This document shows positions 1 through 9,809 of a stretch of 64,000 bases of DNA, in pieces. Each line of letters opens with the position of its first letter. The first letter of the stretch is position 1. The notes beneath the pieces are model-generated. The model was not told the DNA's origin, made no database searches, and saw nothing but the letters and a program-made list of their open reading frames with translations. The position numbers and the translations under genes are program-made. The stretch covers positions 87,162-151,161 of the forward strand of contig JANSWW010000007.1 in assembly GCA_024743275.1 (NCBI GenBank). The letters run 5' to 3'. Source of the DNA: Alphaproteobacteria bacterium. GTDB taxonomy: Bacteria > Pseudomonadota > Alphaproteobacteria > JANSWW01.

Positions 1-3000
1 TGGTCTTGTAGTCGATCACGGCGATCCTGTCCGACGCGATGACCAGCCGGTCGATCTGCCCCGTGACGACGGTGGCCGGCCCCGCCGGTCGGGTATCGAG
101 CAGGCCGGACAGCGAGACCTCGGCCTGGCCGGTCGCCGGGTCGAACAGCCAGTCGAGATCGGGATCGTCCAATAAGGTGAATACCTCGTCGAGATAGGCG
201 GCCTGGGTCTCGGGGGAGAGGTCATGGACCGGGCTCGCCAGGAAGTGGGCCGCCCGCTCCCGCCGGATGGGCTTGGGCAGCGTCGGCAGATGCTCCAGGA
301 GCTTGTGCAGGATCTTCCCGCGCCGGAACCGGTCCCCGGAATCGCCGCTGAGGGGGGAGCGGACGGGCGGGTCCTCCTCGCTTGGCCGCGACGGCGCGAG
401 CGGGGCGGGCGGATCGGGTTCCGGGCCGGCCGGCCGGGTCGCGAAGGCGGGCAGGTCCACCGGGGACTTCTCAGGGACCGCAGGCACCTCTCTCGGGGCG
501 GATGGGGTGCCGGCCAGCAGGATACGGGCGCCGTCCTCTCCTGGCGCCGCGTCGGTGAAGCCCAGCGCCGTGTGCTCGTACCAGGTGGTGTCGGCGGCCG
601 GCTTGCGGGTCAGCCAGCCGGCGATGTGGAGCGCGTCCGCCGCCCGGGTCAGCGCCACATAGAGCAGCCGACGGTATTCCTGCATTTGGGAACGTTGGCG
701 GGCCTGCTTGAGGGCGCTCACCACATCCTCGTCGAAGGCGGCGCGGGGCGACCAGAGCGGCAGGGCGCCTGTCCCATCCGGAATCCAGAACAACCGGTCG
801 CGGGATTGTGGTGTTTGCGCCGTGTCGGGCAGGAAGACGATTGGCGCCTCCAGTCCCTTGGCGCCATGGACGGTCATGATGCGGACCTGATCGCCGCTGC
901 CCTCGTCGAGGTCGCGCTTGATCTCGCCCTCCCGCTTGCGGAACCAATGGAGGAAGGACTGCAGACCGGGCGGATGGCTTTTTTCGTGGTCCAGGGTCAG
1001 CGCCAGGAATTCCTCGATCGGGTCCTTCGCCTCCTCGCCGAAGCGGGCATAGATCCGTTCCCAGCCGCCATCCCGCTTCAGGATGCGGGAGAACAGCTCA
1101 TAGGGGCCGACATAGTCCGTCGCGTCGAGCCAGTCGCGCAGCCGGGCGACCGTGTCGATATCCTTCGGGGTGCCGCTGTCGCGCAGGACGTCCCACAGGC
1201 CGCGATGCCGGGGCCGGCCATGGGCGAGCCGGAAGAGATCGTCGTCGTCATAGCCGAACAGCGGTCCCTTGAGCACGGTCGCGAGCGTGAGATCGTCCTC
1301 GGGCAGTAGAAGGAAGTCCGCGACCGCCGTCAGGTCCTGAACCATGATCTGTTCGGTCAGCACCATCCGGTCGACCCCCGCCACCGGGACGGCCCGCTGC
1401 TTCAGGGCGCGCACCAGATCGTCGACGAAGCCGGTCCGCCGCCGCACCAGGATCAGGATGTCTCCGGGCCGGATAGGCCGGCCCTTGGAGGGAAGAGGTG
1501 TCGCGTCGCGGAGCCACTGGTCGATCCGCAAGGCGATGGCCTCCGCCACCGTCGCCCGGGGCGAGGGGCCGGACGCGGCGCGGCTGTCCGGGTCCCAGAA
1601 ATCCGGTTGCTCCACCTCGCCCGGCGCTTCCAGGGGATAGAGGGCGACCGCCCCGGCCTCGCCCTGGCGGTGCGGCACGTGATGGAGTGCCACATCCCCG
1701 TCGACAACTCCGTCCGCGGCCGCCGGGTCGGCGAAGACACGGTCGACCAGTCCGAGAACCGCCGCCGTCGACCGGAAGGAGAGGTCCAGGTCGACCGTAT
1801 CGAAAACCATCCCGGCGTCCCGGATGCGCTCGGCGAAGTGGGCGCGCATGCGGGTGAACCAGGTCGGATCCGCCCGCTGGAAGGAGTAAATCGACTGCTT
1901 GACGTCGCCGACGACGAACAGCGTGCGGTCCAGCGGGGGGATTTCGGGGGATTGGTCCGGGGCGACCGCTTCGGCGCCTTCCCCGGCGAAGAACTCGGCG
2001 GTCAGCGCCCGGATGATCTCCCATTGCTCCGGGTTGGTGTCCTGGGCCTCGTCGACCAGCACATGGTCGATGCCCCGGTCGAGCTTGTACATCACCCAGC
2101 TCGCGAAACCGTCCCGGGCGAGGAGGTCTCGGACGGTCAGGATGAGATCGTCATAGTCGAGGGCGGCGTGGCGCGCCTTTTCCTCGCCATATCGGGCGAG
2201 CACCTCCGTCCCCAGCGTGGTCAGTGCCCGCGTGGCCGCCAGGATCGCCGCCTTGTCCATCCGTGCCTTCATGGCGACGCAGCGGTCCTGGAACTCCTCG
2301 ATCAACGGCTTCAGATGGGCGAAGTCCTTGGTCACCGGGTTCTTGCGGGGTGCGCCGTCCTTGGTGAGCAGCGCCTTGGCCAGGGCGGGGTAGCGGCGGG
2401 ACCGGTCCTCCGCTCCACCCTCGAAATAGCGGCGTAGGGCCTCCGCCGTGGTCACATCCGTCTTCTTGCCACCCATAAGCTCGGGGAGAAGCGGGACGAG
2501 TTTCGATTCGTAGCGGTTCGCTTCCGCGACGGCGTCGGCCAGCGCGTCCGCGACGGTGAAATCCGGGGCGATGCCGAGATGACCGGCGACCGCCGACATC
2601 ACGCCGTCGAGCCCACCATGCCGCTTCAGGGCGTCGGTCAGCCGGGCCCGTTCCCGGATGATCTGGGCCAGGATGTCGGCGAAGCCGGTCTCCTCCGTCG
2701 TCTGGATGATCGTCTCGACGGCTCCGAGGACCGTGGCGTCTCCCTCGGCGATCCGGGCGAGCACCGCGTCCCGCGCCCGGTCCAGGCGTTCGGCGGCGGT
2801 CCTTTCGTCCATGATCTCGAATTGCGGCGGCAGGCCGGCCTCGACGGGGAAGCGCCGCAGGATCGCCTGACAGAAGCCGTGGATGGTCTGGATCTTGAGC
2901 CCCGCCGGGGTGTCGAGCACCTGGGCGAAGAGGCGGCGGGCGCGGGCCATCTTCTCGCGGTCCGGCGTGCCGCCGGTCAATGCCTCCAGCGCATGGGACA

Positions 3001-3292
3001 GCCATGGGTCGGAGGCGGTCGCCCATTCCGCGAGCTTGCGGGTGATCCGGTTGCGCATCTCGGCGGCGGCGGCGTTGGTGAAGGTGATGCACAACAGCCG
3101 TTCCGGCTTCACCCCCGTCAGCAGCAGCGCCAGAACCCGGTTGGTCAGGACCTGTGTCTTGCCGGTGCCCGCCGACGCACCGACCCAGACGGATCGGCCC
3201 GGATCGGCGGCCCGGTATTGCTCCACCGTCGGCAGGATCGCCTCGGGCGGGTCGCGGCGCCAGGCGCCGTCCTGGAGGAGATCCTGCGCCAT
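1..3292 (-). CDS. addA: Double-strand break repair helicase-nuclease AddA (partial, C-terminus beyond window)
   Basis: UvrD-like helicase subunit of the AddAB complex, which unwinds and resects double-strand ends for RecA loading. The ATG at 3292 overlaps the addB stop (TGATG). About 1097 codons are visible with no stop and no frameshift. Walker A (GASAGTGKTQ) lies near residue 40, and motif II (DHVLVDEAQDT) lies about 410 residues in. The C-terminal RecB-family nuclease starts with RGKILHKLLEHLP and reaches the catalytic motif AVIDYKT at the window edge. The full protein is usually about 1150-1170 residues, so only some 60 are missing. Helicase and nuclease roles are family knowledge. Confidence 0.95.
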   Translation of the reverse strand, partial: MAQDLLQDGAWRRDPPEAILPTVEQYRAADPGRSVWVGASAGTGKTQVLTNRVLALLLTGVKPERLLCITFTNAAAAEMRNRITRKLAEWATASDPWLSHALEALTGGTPDREKMARARRLFAQVLDTPAGLKIQTIHGFCQAILRRFPVEAGLPPQFEIMDERTAAERLDRARDAVLARIAEGDATVLGAVETIIQTTEETGFADILAQIIRERARLTDALKRHGGLDGVMSAVAGHLGIAPDFTVADALADAVAEANRYESKLVPLLPELMGGKKTDVTTAEALRRYFEGGAEDRSRRYPALAKALLTKDGAPRKNPVTKDFAHLKPLIEEFQDRCVAMKARMDKAAILAATRALTTLGTEVLARYGEEKARHAALDYDDLILTVRDLLARDGFASWVMYKLDRGIDHVLVDEAQDTNPEQWEIIRALTAEFFAGEGAEAVAPDQSPEIPPLDRTLFVVGDVKQSIYSFQRADPTWFTRMRAHFAERIRDAGMVFDTVDLDLSFRSTAAVLGLVDRVFADPAAADGVVDGDVALHHVPHRQGEAGAVALYPLEAPGEVEQPDFWDPDSRAASGPSPRATVAEAIALRIDQWLRDATPLPSKGRPIRPGDILILVRRRTGFVDDLVRALKQRAVPVAGVDRMVLTEQIMVQDLTAVADFLLLPEDDLTLATVLKGPLFGYDDDDLFRLAHGRPRHRGLWDVLRDSGTPKDIDTVARLRDWLDATDYVGPYELFSRILKRDGGWERIYARFGEEAKDPIEEFLALTLDHEKSHPPGLQSFLHWFRKREGEIKRDLDEGSGDQVRIMTVHGAKGLEAPIVFLPDTAQTPQSRDRLFWIPDGTGALPLWSPRAAFDEDVVSALKQARQRSQMQEYRRLLYVALTRAADALHIAGWLTRKPAADTTWYEHTALGFTDAAPGEDGARILLAGTPSAPREVPAVPEKSPVDLPAFATRPAGPEPDPPAPLAPSRPSEEDPPVRSPLSGDSGDRFRRGKILHKLLEHLPTLPKPIRRERAAHFLASPVHDLSPETQAAYLDEVFTLLDDPDLDWLFDPATGQAEVSLSGLLDTRPAGPATVVTGQIDRLVIASDRIAVIDYKT

Positions 3293-6200
3293 CAGCCGTC
3301 CTCCCCGCGGCCGGCCCGGCCCCATTCGGCGGCACGGGCGAGATGGCTGTAGGGGTTGTAGTCTGGCTTGCCGTCCTCCGGCGCGAAGGCGAGATAGCCG
3401 CTGTCCGGATTGGAGAGATAGAAGGTGAGGAGATGCCGCAGGCCCTGTTCGGTCTGGTCCAAGAGGTCGGTGAGATCGCCGCTGGCGACCGTCCGGATCT
3501 CGCCGGCCGGTTCCGTCCCCTTGAGATGCCAGTATTCGAGCCCGCCGACCCGGCCGGTCCCGAGCCGGTTGCCCTGGGGGTCCGTGAATCCGTCCCGCTC
3601 GGCGATCAGCGCTTCGAGGGTGAGTTGCGGTCGGGCCCCCGCCTTGACGGCGGCGGCCGAGGGCGGTGTCCCGGTCTTATAGTCGACGATCCAGGCGGTC
3701 CCGTCCCGGCGGCGTTCGATCCGGTCGGCCCGGCCGTGCAGCGTGACCGACAAGTCCATCCCCTCGCCAGGATCCACCGTCACCGGCATCTCGCCTTTGG
3801 CCTCGCCGTGCAATGCGGCGATCTCCATCCGCCTGGCGTGCTCGGCGGCGACGACGAAGTGGGCGATCCGCTCGAAGCGGGGCATCCAGAAGGCCGCGAC
3901 CGAGGGGCGGTCGGCATAGGCGGCCATCTCTTCGCGCCCGGCGGCCAGCAGGGCGTCCAGCGCGTCGGCGGGCAGATGATCGGCGAAACGGTCGAGGAAA
4001 TGGCTCAGGGCCTCGTGGACGATGGTGCCCCTTTCGGCGGCACCGGGCTCCTCGTCGAGGGCGTCGAGCGGGCGGAGGCCGAGGATCTTTTTCGCGAAGA
4101 TCCGGTAGGGATCGGCGATCAGGCTCTCGATCTCGGTCACCGAGTAGGCGGTCGGCCGGGCCGCGAGCGGCGGCGCCGGGTTGGGCCGTTTGATCTCGAC
4201 CCGCTCGGCCGGCCGGTCCAGCAGGGCGGCGATGGTCACCGGCTTGGTATCGCGGACGTGCGCGGAACGCGGGCCGAGCACCGCGTCCAGCCGGGTGAGC
4301 CAGCGCGACGGCACGGTCGGGGTGCCGCCGACCTTGAGGGAGCGGGTGAGGACCAGATCGGGACAGGAAAAGGCCTGGGCGAAGTCATGGGCCGACTGGC
4401 CGATCCGCCGCTCCGGTGGCGGCAGACCGATCTGGGCCCGCATCGGGCGTGACATCCACGGGTCGGTTTCCGCCTCGGGCGGCCAGCTCCCCTCGTTAAG
4501 ACCGCCGAGGATCACCCGGTCGGCATGCTGCAGGCGGGCTTCCAGCGGCCCCCAGATGAACAGCCGCGGATGGCGCCCATAGCGGGGGCGGACCGGACGC
4601 TGGGCCAGGAAGCTCTCCAGGAGGTCCGGGAAATCCGCCGGATGCATGGGGGCGAGCGCATCCAGGGCGGCGGCCAGATCGGCGACCAGATCGGCCAGCG
4701 CCTCGCCGTCCTCCCGGACCCAGAGCCGGCTGCCGCCAAAGGCCGTGTCGGTATCCGCCAGCGCTTCAAGGGTCTGGATATGGGCATCGAGCAGGGTCCC
4801 GGCGTTTTCCAGAGGGTGCGTGGCCGCCTCCGCGAGCGGCCGGAAGAGCCGTTCCAGGCGGTCCGCCAGGTCATGCAGCGCCGGTAGCGGCCGCTCTTGC
4901 TTCTCGGCCCGGCGCCGTATCGCGTTCAGCAGCCCGTCGAGCCCGGCGGCGGGACGGGGGCCGCGCAGAACCTCCCGGTCGAGCAACCGTGCCGCCTCCC
5001 GGAAAGCCTGAAGCGAGAGGCCGCCGGCGGCCAGCGGATGCTTCAGGAGCGAGAGCAGGGCGATCGGCCCGAACCCGTCGGCGACACAATCGGCCAGAAG
5101 CCGCAGGAAGGTCCCGGGCGGGGTGCGGGACAGCGGCATCCCGGCACTGTCGTCGATCTCGATCCCCCAGCGGGCGAGATTGGCCGCGACGCGCCGGGCG
5201 AGGTCCCGGTCAGGGGTGACCAGGGCCGCCTGCTTACCCGGCCAATCGGCGGCCTCGCGCAGCATCAGGGCGATGACCTCCGCCTCCTCCTCGATCCCCG
5301 GGCAGTCGACCCACCGGACACCGGTGAGGTCTTCCACCGGGATTTCCGGGAGGGTTCGCCAGGCCTCCGACGTGCCGGCCGGCCGCATGGTCTCGCGGAT
5401 GAGGCCGGTCCGGGCCGCCTGTTTCCCGTCGCCCGCCGGCACGCCGGGCCAGAGCGCGACCGAGGCGGCGTCAACGCCAAGCGCGTCCAGGAGATTGGCC
5501 ATGACATGCTGGGGGTGGGCGGGCTCGATCTTGGCCGCGGCCCAGGCGGTCGGATCCATCTCCCGGTCCAGCCCGGGCAGCACCACTGCGCCCTGCGGCA
5601 GGCCGGCGGCCACCGTCATCAAGGCGGCCGTCGCCGGGATCGATCCGGTCGACCCGGCGACGATCACCGGATGCTCCGGAGCGGCGGCGGACAGCGCGTC
5701 GGCGCGGGCCTTCAAGAGCCGGGTCCGGTGCGTCCCGGGGTCGAGGGCGCCCCGCTCCGCGAGATAACCGGGCCAGGCCTCGAGCACGACCTCGAGGAAT
5801 TTGAGCGTCTCCTGCCAATGGGCGGCATAGGCCTCCGGCACCAGGGTCCGTAGGGCCTGCGGATCGACGCCATATTCGGCGAGCAGGTCGATCAATTGCC
5901 CGAGGGATGCCGCCAGCCGCACCGCCTCGCCCGGACGGCTCGCCTGCTTGCCGGCGAGGATCAGGCGGGCCAGCACCAGGCGCCGCTGTGTCTCGCCGAT
6001 CGCCGGCGGCATCTCCAGAACGCTTTCGAAACCGGCGCCGAACGCAAGATCCTCCTCATCGGCATCGCCGATCGGCGAGATCCGGGGCAGCAGCAGGGCG
6101 CGTCCTTCGGACCGCCGCAGAAAAGCCGCGCGCAGGGCACCGACGGAGCGCCGTGTCGGGACCAGGACCTCCATGCGGGAAAGCGCGATGGGGTCGCCCC

Positions 6201-6294
6201 CGGCCTGGGTCAGAAGACCGTCGGCCAGGGCCTCGACGAAGGAGACCGACGCCGGGATCGTGAACAACCGTGGGGTGCCTGGGGAGAGGGACAT
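3292..6294 (-). CDS. addB: Double-strand break repair protein AddB
   Basis: Second subunit of the AddAB helicase-nuclease: an inactivated helicase-like N-terminus plus a C-terminal PD-(D/E)XK nuclease. The 1000-residue length fits alphaproteobacterial AddB. The nuclease motif AWIVDYKTGTPP sits near residue 868. The N-terminus (MSLSPGTPRLFTIPAS) matches the family start style, and GAGAGG lies just upstream of the ATG. It starts 9 bp after the murU stop and overlaps addA by one base, so the two repair subunits are translated from one message. No truncation is visible. Confidence 0.93.
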   Translation of the reverse strand: MSLSPGTPRLFTIPASVSFVEALADGLLTQAGGDPIALSRMEVLVPTRRSVGALRAAFLRRSEGRALLLPRISPIGDADEEDLAFGAGFESVLEMPPAIGETQRRLVLARLILAGKQASRPGEAVRLAASLGQLIDLLAEYGVDPQALRTLVPEAYAAHWQETLKFLEVVLEAWPGYLAERGALDPGTHRTRLLKARADALSAAAPEHPVIVAGSTGSIPATAALMTVAAGLPQGAVVLPGLDREMDPTAWAAAKIEPAHPQHVMANLLDALGVDAASVALWPGVPAGDGKQAARTGLIRETMRPAGTSEAWRTLPEIPVEDLTGVRWVDCPGIEEEAEVIALMLREAADWPGKQAALVTPDRDLARRVAANLARWGIEIDDSAGMPLSRTPPGTFLRLLADCVADGFGPIALLSLLKHPLAAGGLSLQAFREAARLLDREVLRGPRPAAGLDGLLNAIRRRAEKQERPLPALHDLADRLERLFRPLAEAATHPLENAGTLLDAHIQTLEALADTDTAFGGSRLWVREDGEALADLVADLAAALDALAPMHPADFPDLLESFLAQRPVRPRYGRHPRLFIWGPLEARLQHADRVILGGLNEGSWPPEAETDPWMSRPMRAQIGLPPPERRIGQSAHDFAQAFSCPDLVLTRSLKVGGTPTVPSRWLTRLDAVLGPRSAHVRDTKPVTIAALLDRPAERVEIKRPNPAPPLAARPTAYSVTEIESLIADPYRIFAKKILGLRPLDALDEEPGAAERGTIVHEALSHFLDRFADHLPADALDALLAAGREEMAAYADRPSVAAFWMPRFERIAHFVVAAEHARRMEIAALHGEAKGEMPVTVDPGEGMDLSVTLHGRADRIERRRDGTAWIVDYKTGTPPSAAAVKAGARPQLTLEALIAERDGFTDPQGNRLGTGRVGGLEYWHLKGTEPAGEIRTVASGDLTDLLDQTEQGLRHLLTFYLSNPDSGYLAFAPEDGKPDYNPYSHLARAAEWGRAGRGEDG

Positions 6295-6303
6295 CCTCTC
6301 AGT

Positions 6304-7050
6304 TTAGCAGAAGAAATTCACGAAGGTGGAGGACACTCTTTCCTCGGTGGCGGCGATGTCGTCGGGGCGGGAGACATGGAACCACTCGCCGTCATGGGCG
6401 ATGCCGAACAGCCGCTCCCGTTCGATCGCCCGATCGTAGATCCGATTGAGCGACCAGGGGGCATCGGGCAGGTCGGTGAACAGGCCCGGGGTCAGGATCT
6501 GCACGCCGGTGAAGACGAAGGAGGTCACTTCCGCACCGGACCGTCTCGTAAGTCGTCCGTCCTGATCCATGTGGAAATCGCCCTGGCCGGCATAGCCGTG
6601 GGCCCAGGCGAGCGGATGAAGCATGAGAAGGGCGTCCATGCGGGTCGGATCGAAAGCCTCCGCCATGCGGTCGAGCGCCGGGCGTGGTCCGTCGATGATG
6701 AGATTGTCGCCATTGAGCGCGAAAAAGGGGCTGTCCCCCAGCAACGGCAGGGCCTGGGCGACGCCGCCGCCGGTCTCCAATTTCTCGGTCTCCCGGGACA
6801 GGGTGATCGGTTTGCCCGGCCGGGTCGCGCAGTGGTCCACGATGCGGTCGGCGAGGTAGAAGGCGTTCACCACCAGGGTATCGACCCCGGCCGCCTCCAG
6901 CTTGTCGAGGGCATGGTCGAGCAGGGGGCGCCCGAGGATCGGGATGAGCGGTTTTGGCAGGGTCTCGGTCACTGGACGCATGCGCCGGCCTTCTCCGGCG
7001 GCGAGCACCATGCCCGACCGGATCGCCGGGGCGTTGCCGAGCGGTTTCAT
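6304..7050 (-). CDS. murU: N-acetylmuramate-1-phosphate uridylyltransferase-like nucleotidyltransferase MurU
   Basis: A 248-residue sugar-1-phosphate nucleotidyltransferase. The signature GMVLAAGEGRRMRPVTETLPKPL at the N-terminus is the nucleotide-binding loop plus the catalytic lysine segment, and LNGDN is the metal-binding Asp motif. In the MurU pathway this enzyme makes UDP-MurNAc from MurNAc-1-P, bypassing de novo synthesis. The assignment rests on the four-base ATGA overlap with the upstream amgK, its pathway partner. By sequence alone a glucose-1-phosphate-type transferase cannot be excluded. Confidence 0.85.
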   Translation of the reverse strand: MKPLGNAPAIRSGMVLAAGEGRRMRPVTETLPKPLIPILGRPLLDHALDKLEAAGVDTLVVNAFYLADRIVDHCATRPGKPITLSRETEKLETGGGVAQALPLLGDSPFFALNGDNLIIDGPRPALDRMAEAFDPTRMDALLMLHPLAWAHGYAGQGDFHMDQDGRLTRRSGAEVTSFVFTGVQILTPGLFTDLPDAPWSLNRIYDRAIERERLFGIAHDGEWFHVSRPDDIAATEERVSSTFVNFFC

Positions 7051-8072
7051 TCCGCCGGGACTCCCGAGACCTTCCGTTTCGACGGCGGTACCGTCGCGTC
7101 GATCCAGTCGCGAAAGAACTTCATCGCGGGATGCCGGGCGTCCTCCTCGATCATCCGCCAGATCCGGTTCATATGGACGAGCTTGCTGTGGTTCTTGTGG
7201 GCGATCGATTGGCGCATGAAAATGCCAAGGATCTTGAGATTGCGCTGGATCGACATGGCGGCACAGGAGGTCATGAAGGGAAGTGGGTCCTGGTCGGGAT
7301 AGTCGTTGAGATAGCGTGCGGTCATCTCGACCGCGAGGGCGTGCGGCACGTCCCGCCGGGCGTCGCGCAGCAGCGAGATGAGATCGTAGGTCACCGGCCC
7401 CATCACCGCGTCCTGAAAGTCGAGGAGGCCGAGCTGACGCAGGCCCTCCCGCTTGGGCAGCATCATCAGATTGTCGACGTGGAAATCCCTTAGGACGAGA
7501 TGCTCGGCGACGCCGGCCCGGGATAGCCGAAGCACCTCATGCATGATCTGGAGGAACTCGTCATCGAGGGCTTCGGTGACCTTGGCCCCGACCCCCGGCA
7601 GATACCAGCGGGTGAACAGGAAGGCCTCGACCAGCAGATCGTCGTCCGTATAGGCCGGGATCACCGTTTCGGTCTGGTCGAGATCGCGGGTGTGCAGGTC
7701 GACCAGGAAATCGATCGCGAGGCCGTAGAGGTCCCGGTCGGTCATCAGCCCCTTTCGCAAAACCCTCGTGAAGGTGGCGTAGCCGAAATCCTCGATCAGT
7801 AGCAGGCCCGCCTTGACGTTCTTGGCATGGATTTCCGGTGCGCTGTAGCCGAGCTCGCGCAACAGTGTGTCGATGGCGATGTAGGGCCGGACATCCTCAT
7901 GCTCCGGCGGCGCGTCCATCACCAGCACGGTTTCCTTACCGCCCGCCCGGGTGGCCCTGGTCAGCCGCTGATAGCGCCGGTGGGAGAGGTCGTGAGGCAA
8001 CTCCTTCCGCTCCGCCCGGCCCCATTTGTGGGCCTGGATGAACCGGTCGATGAGATCGGCGCGGTCCGTCAT
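7047..8072 (-). CDS. amgK: Anomeric MurNAc/GlcNAc kinase AmgK (aminoglycoside phosphotransferase family)
   Basis: A 341-residue phosphotransferase with the APH fold. The catalytic loop VLRDFHVDNLMML and the metal-binding LLDFQDAVMGPVTYDL are both intact. AmgK phosphorylates the anomeric carbon of MurNAc or GlcNAc in the cytosol, feeding MurU. I prefer ATG 8072 over the in-frame ATG 8090, because 8072 forms an ATGA overlap with the tsaE stop at 8069. The tsaE-amgK-murU-addB-addA order is a familiar alphaproteobacterial arrangement. Function is inferred from family and neighbour. Confidence 0.87.
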   Translation of the reverse strand: MTDRADLIDRFIQAHKWGRAERKELPHDLSHRRYQRLTRATRAGGKETVLVMDAPPEHEDVRPYIAIDTLLRELGYSAPEIHAKNVKAGLLLIEDFGYATFTRVLRKGLMTDRDLYGLAIDFLVDLHTRDLDQTETVIPAYTDDDLLVEAFLFTRWYLPGVGAKVTEALDDEFLQIMHEVLRLSRAGVAEHLVLRDFHVDNLMMLPKREGLRQLGLLDFQDAVMGPVTYDLISLLRDARRDVPHALAVEMTARYLNDYPDQDPLPFMTSCAAMSIQRNLKILGIFMRQSIAHKNHSKLVHMNRIWRMIEEDARHPAMKFFRDWIDATVPPSKRKVSGVPAE

Positions 8073-8620
8073 TGGGTGAGACCGCTCCATCGCCCGTCAT
8101 ACCATTGTTCATCGCCTTCAAGCACGGCGACACGCGCGGTGTCCTTCGACCCCGTTTCGAGACTCACGGTCAAGGCCGCCTGGGGCAGGAAGCCGACGCC
8201 TCTGTCCGGCCATTCGACGAGCAACGCCCCGCCGGCGAGGAGATCGTCGAGGCCCAGCTCGATCACCTCCTCCGGGTCGGCGAGCCGATAGAGGTCGGCG
8301 TGATGCACCGCCTCCAACGCCCCACCGGGGGCGAGATCGTAGCTTTGGATCAGGGTGAAGGTCGGGCTGGGAATGGCGCCCTCGACCCCCAGGGCCCGGA
8401 TCACCGCCCGGGCGAAGGTCGATTTGCCGGCCCCGAGATCGCCCCGCAGCGCGATGACGTCACCCGGGCGAAGCAGCGGGGCGAGCCGGCGCGCCAAGGC
8501 AAGTGTCGCCGCCTCGCCGTCGAGCGCCAGGCGGCACACGGTCCCCGAGGACGCAGGGGCCGAATTGTCGCTGGCAGGGCCGGCGGCGGGCGCGGTATCG
8601 GGCAAAGGGGCGGACGTCAT
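8069..8620 (-). CDS. tsaE: tRNA threonylcarbamoyladenosine biosynthesis ATPase TsaE
   Basis: A 183-residue P-loop ATPase supporting TsaB/TsaD in forming t6A37 of ANN-decoding tRNAs. The Walker A GDLGAGKSTFAR spans residues 60-70, followed by the family motifs PSPTFTLIQSY, HHADLYRL and LVEWPDRG. The reading frame stays open upstream to 8869, but ATG 8620 is preceded by AAGGAG and gives a normal N-terminus, so the longer start is rejected. It is the first gene of the minus-strand operon and is divergent from the ferredoxin reductase. Confidence 0.93.
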   Translation of the reverse strand: MTSAPLPDTAPAAGPASDNSAPASSGTVCRLALDGEAATLALARRLAPLLRPGDVIALRGDLGAGKSTFARAVIRALGVEGAIPSPTFTLIQSYDLAPGGALEAVHHADLYRLADPEEVIELGLDDLLAGGALLVEWPDRGVGFLPQAALTVSLETGSKDTARVAVLEGDEQWYDGRWSGLTQ

Positions 8621-8753
8621 GGCGCTCCTTCTACGGGGATCGACCCGCCTTCTCAAGAGCCCCGTGGTCCGGTTGGGCTTGAATGTCCCGGCCCGGCAAT
8701 GACATCTAGGGCCAGCGCAAAAACCGAAGCCTTCGAAACCAAAGCGAGACGAG

Positions 8754-9809
8754 ATGACGGAGACCGCTCCCCCCGCCCAGCCCCTTTCGGCCCCGGAGAC
8801 CCGCCGAACCGATGTGCTGGTGATCGGCGCCGGGCCGGTTGGGCTGTTCCAGGTCTTCGAATGCGGCATGCTCGGGTTCCGCTGCCATGTGGTCGACAGC
8901 CTGGAGGAAATCGGCGGGCAATGCGTGGCGCTCTACCCGGAGAAGCCGATCTATGACATCCCGGGCTTCCCCTCGGTCGACGCGGCCGATCTGATCGAGC
9001 GTCTGGAGGCCCAGGCCGCCCCTTTCGAGCCGGTCTATCATCTGGGCCAGCAGGTGGTCCGCCTGGAGGGCGATGCCGAAAGCGGCTTCACCGCGACGAC
9101 CTCGGCCGGAACGGTGATCGAGGCGAAGGCGGTCTCGATCGCGGCGGGGGCGGGCGCCTTCGGGCCGAACCGGCCGCCGCTGGAGGGGCTCGAGACTTAT
9201 GAGGGCACGAGCGTCTTCTATCTCGTGAAGCGCAGGGAGGATTTCCGGGACAAGGCTGTCGTGATCGCCGGCGGCGGGGATTCGGCGGTCGACTGGGCCA
9301 ACGCGCTGCATGGTACCGCGCGCAAGATCTACGTGGTCCATCGGCGGGATAAATTCCGCGCCGCCCCGGACATGGTGGCGCGCATGCGTGGGCTGGAGGA
9401 AACGGGCGCTCTGGAAATGGTCGTGCCCTATCAGCTCAAAGGGCTGGAAGGTGCGGAGGGTCGGTTGACCGGCGTCAGGGTGGCGACCCTCAAAGGCGAG
9501 GAACGGGTTCTGGAGGCCGACGTGCTGCTGCCCTTCTTCGGCCTCGCCACCAATCTTGGCCCGATCGCCGACTGGGGGATCGAACTGGAGAAGAACCAGA
9601 TCCTGGTCGATCCGACGACCATGCGGACCAATCGGCCGGGTATTTTCTCGGTCGGGGACATCAACACCTATCCCGGCAAACTGAAGCTCATCGTCACCGG
9701 GTTTTCGGAGGGGGCGCTGGCCGCCCACGCCATGCACCCGTTGCTCCGCCCGGGCGAGGCGCTGCATTTCGAGTACTCGACGACTAAGGGTGTGCCGGCC
9801 GCTTCTTGA
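8754..9809 (+). CDS. Ferredoxin-NADP(+) reductase, thioredoxin reductase-like type
   Basis: A 351-residue two-dinucleotide-fold flavoprotein. The FAD-binding VLVIGAGPVGLF is near residue 22, the NADP-binding VVIAGGGDSAVDW near residue 168, and the C-terminal FAD motif GIFSVGDINTYPGK follows. It lacks the redox-active CxxC of true thioredoxin reductases. That absence and the ALYPEKPIYDIPGFP motif identify the YumC-type FNR, which moves electrons between NADPH and ferredoxin or flavodoxin. It is transcribed alone, divergent from tsaE. Its last 26 bp overlap the convergent PAS gene. Confidence 0.9.
   Translation: MTETAPPAQPLSAPETRRTDVLVIGAGPVGLFQVFECGMLGFRCHVVDSLEEIGGQCVALYPEKPIYDIPGFPSVDAADLIERLEAQAAPFEPVYHLGQQVVRLEGDAESGFTATTSAGTVIEAKAVSIAAGAGAFGPNRPPLEGLETYEGTSVFYLVKRREDFRDKAVVIAGGGDSAVDWANALHGTARKIYVVHRRDKFRAAPDMVARMRGLEETGALEMVVPYQLKGLEGAEGRLTGVRVATLKGEERVLEADVLLPFFGLATNLGPIADWGIELEKNQILVDPTTMRTNRPGIFSVGDINTYPGKLKLIVTGFSEGALAAHAMHPLLRPGEALHFEYSTTKGVPAAS

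Noticed and set aside
1..3292. Suspected frameshift in addA because several other frames look open over this stretch
   Set aside because: Sampled translation in the frame of ATG 3292 shows Walker A, motif II and the nuclease motif all in one frame with no stop down to base 2.
8621..8869. N-terminal extension of TsaE by 83 residues
   Set aside because: It covers the divergent promoter region and part of the ferredoxin reductase gene; AAGGAG sits before ATG 8620.
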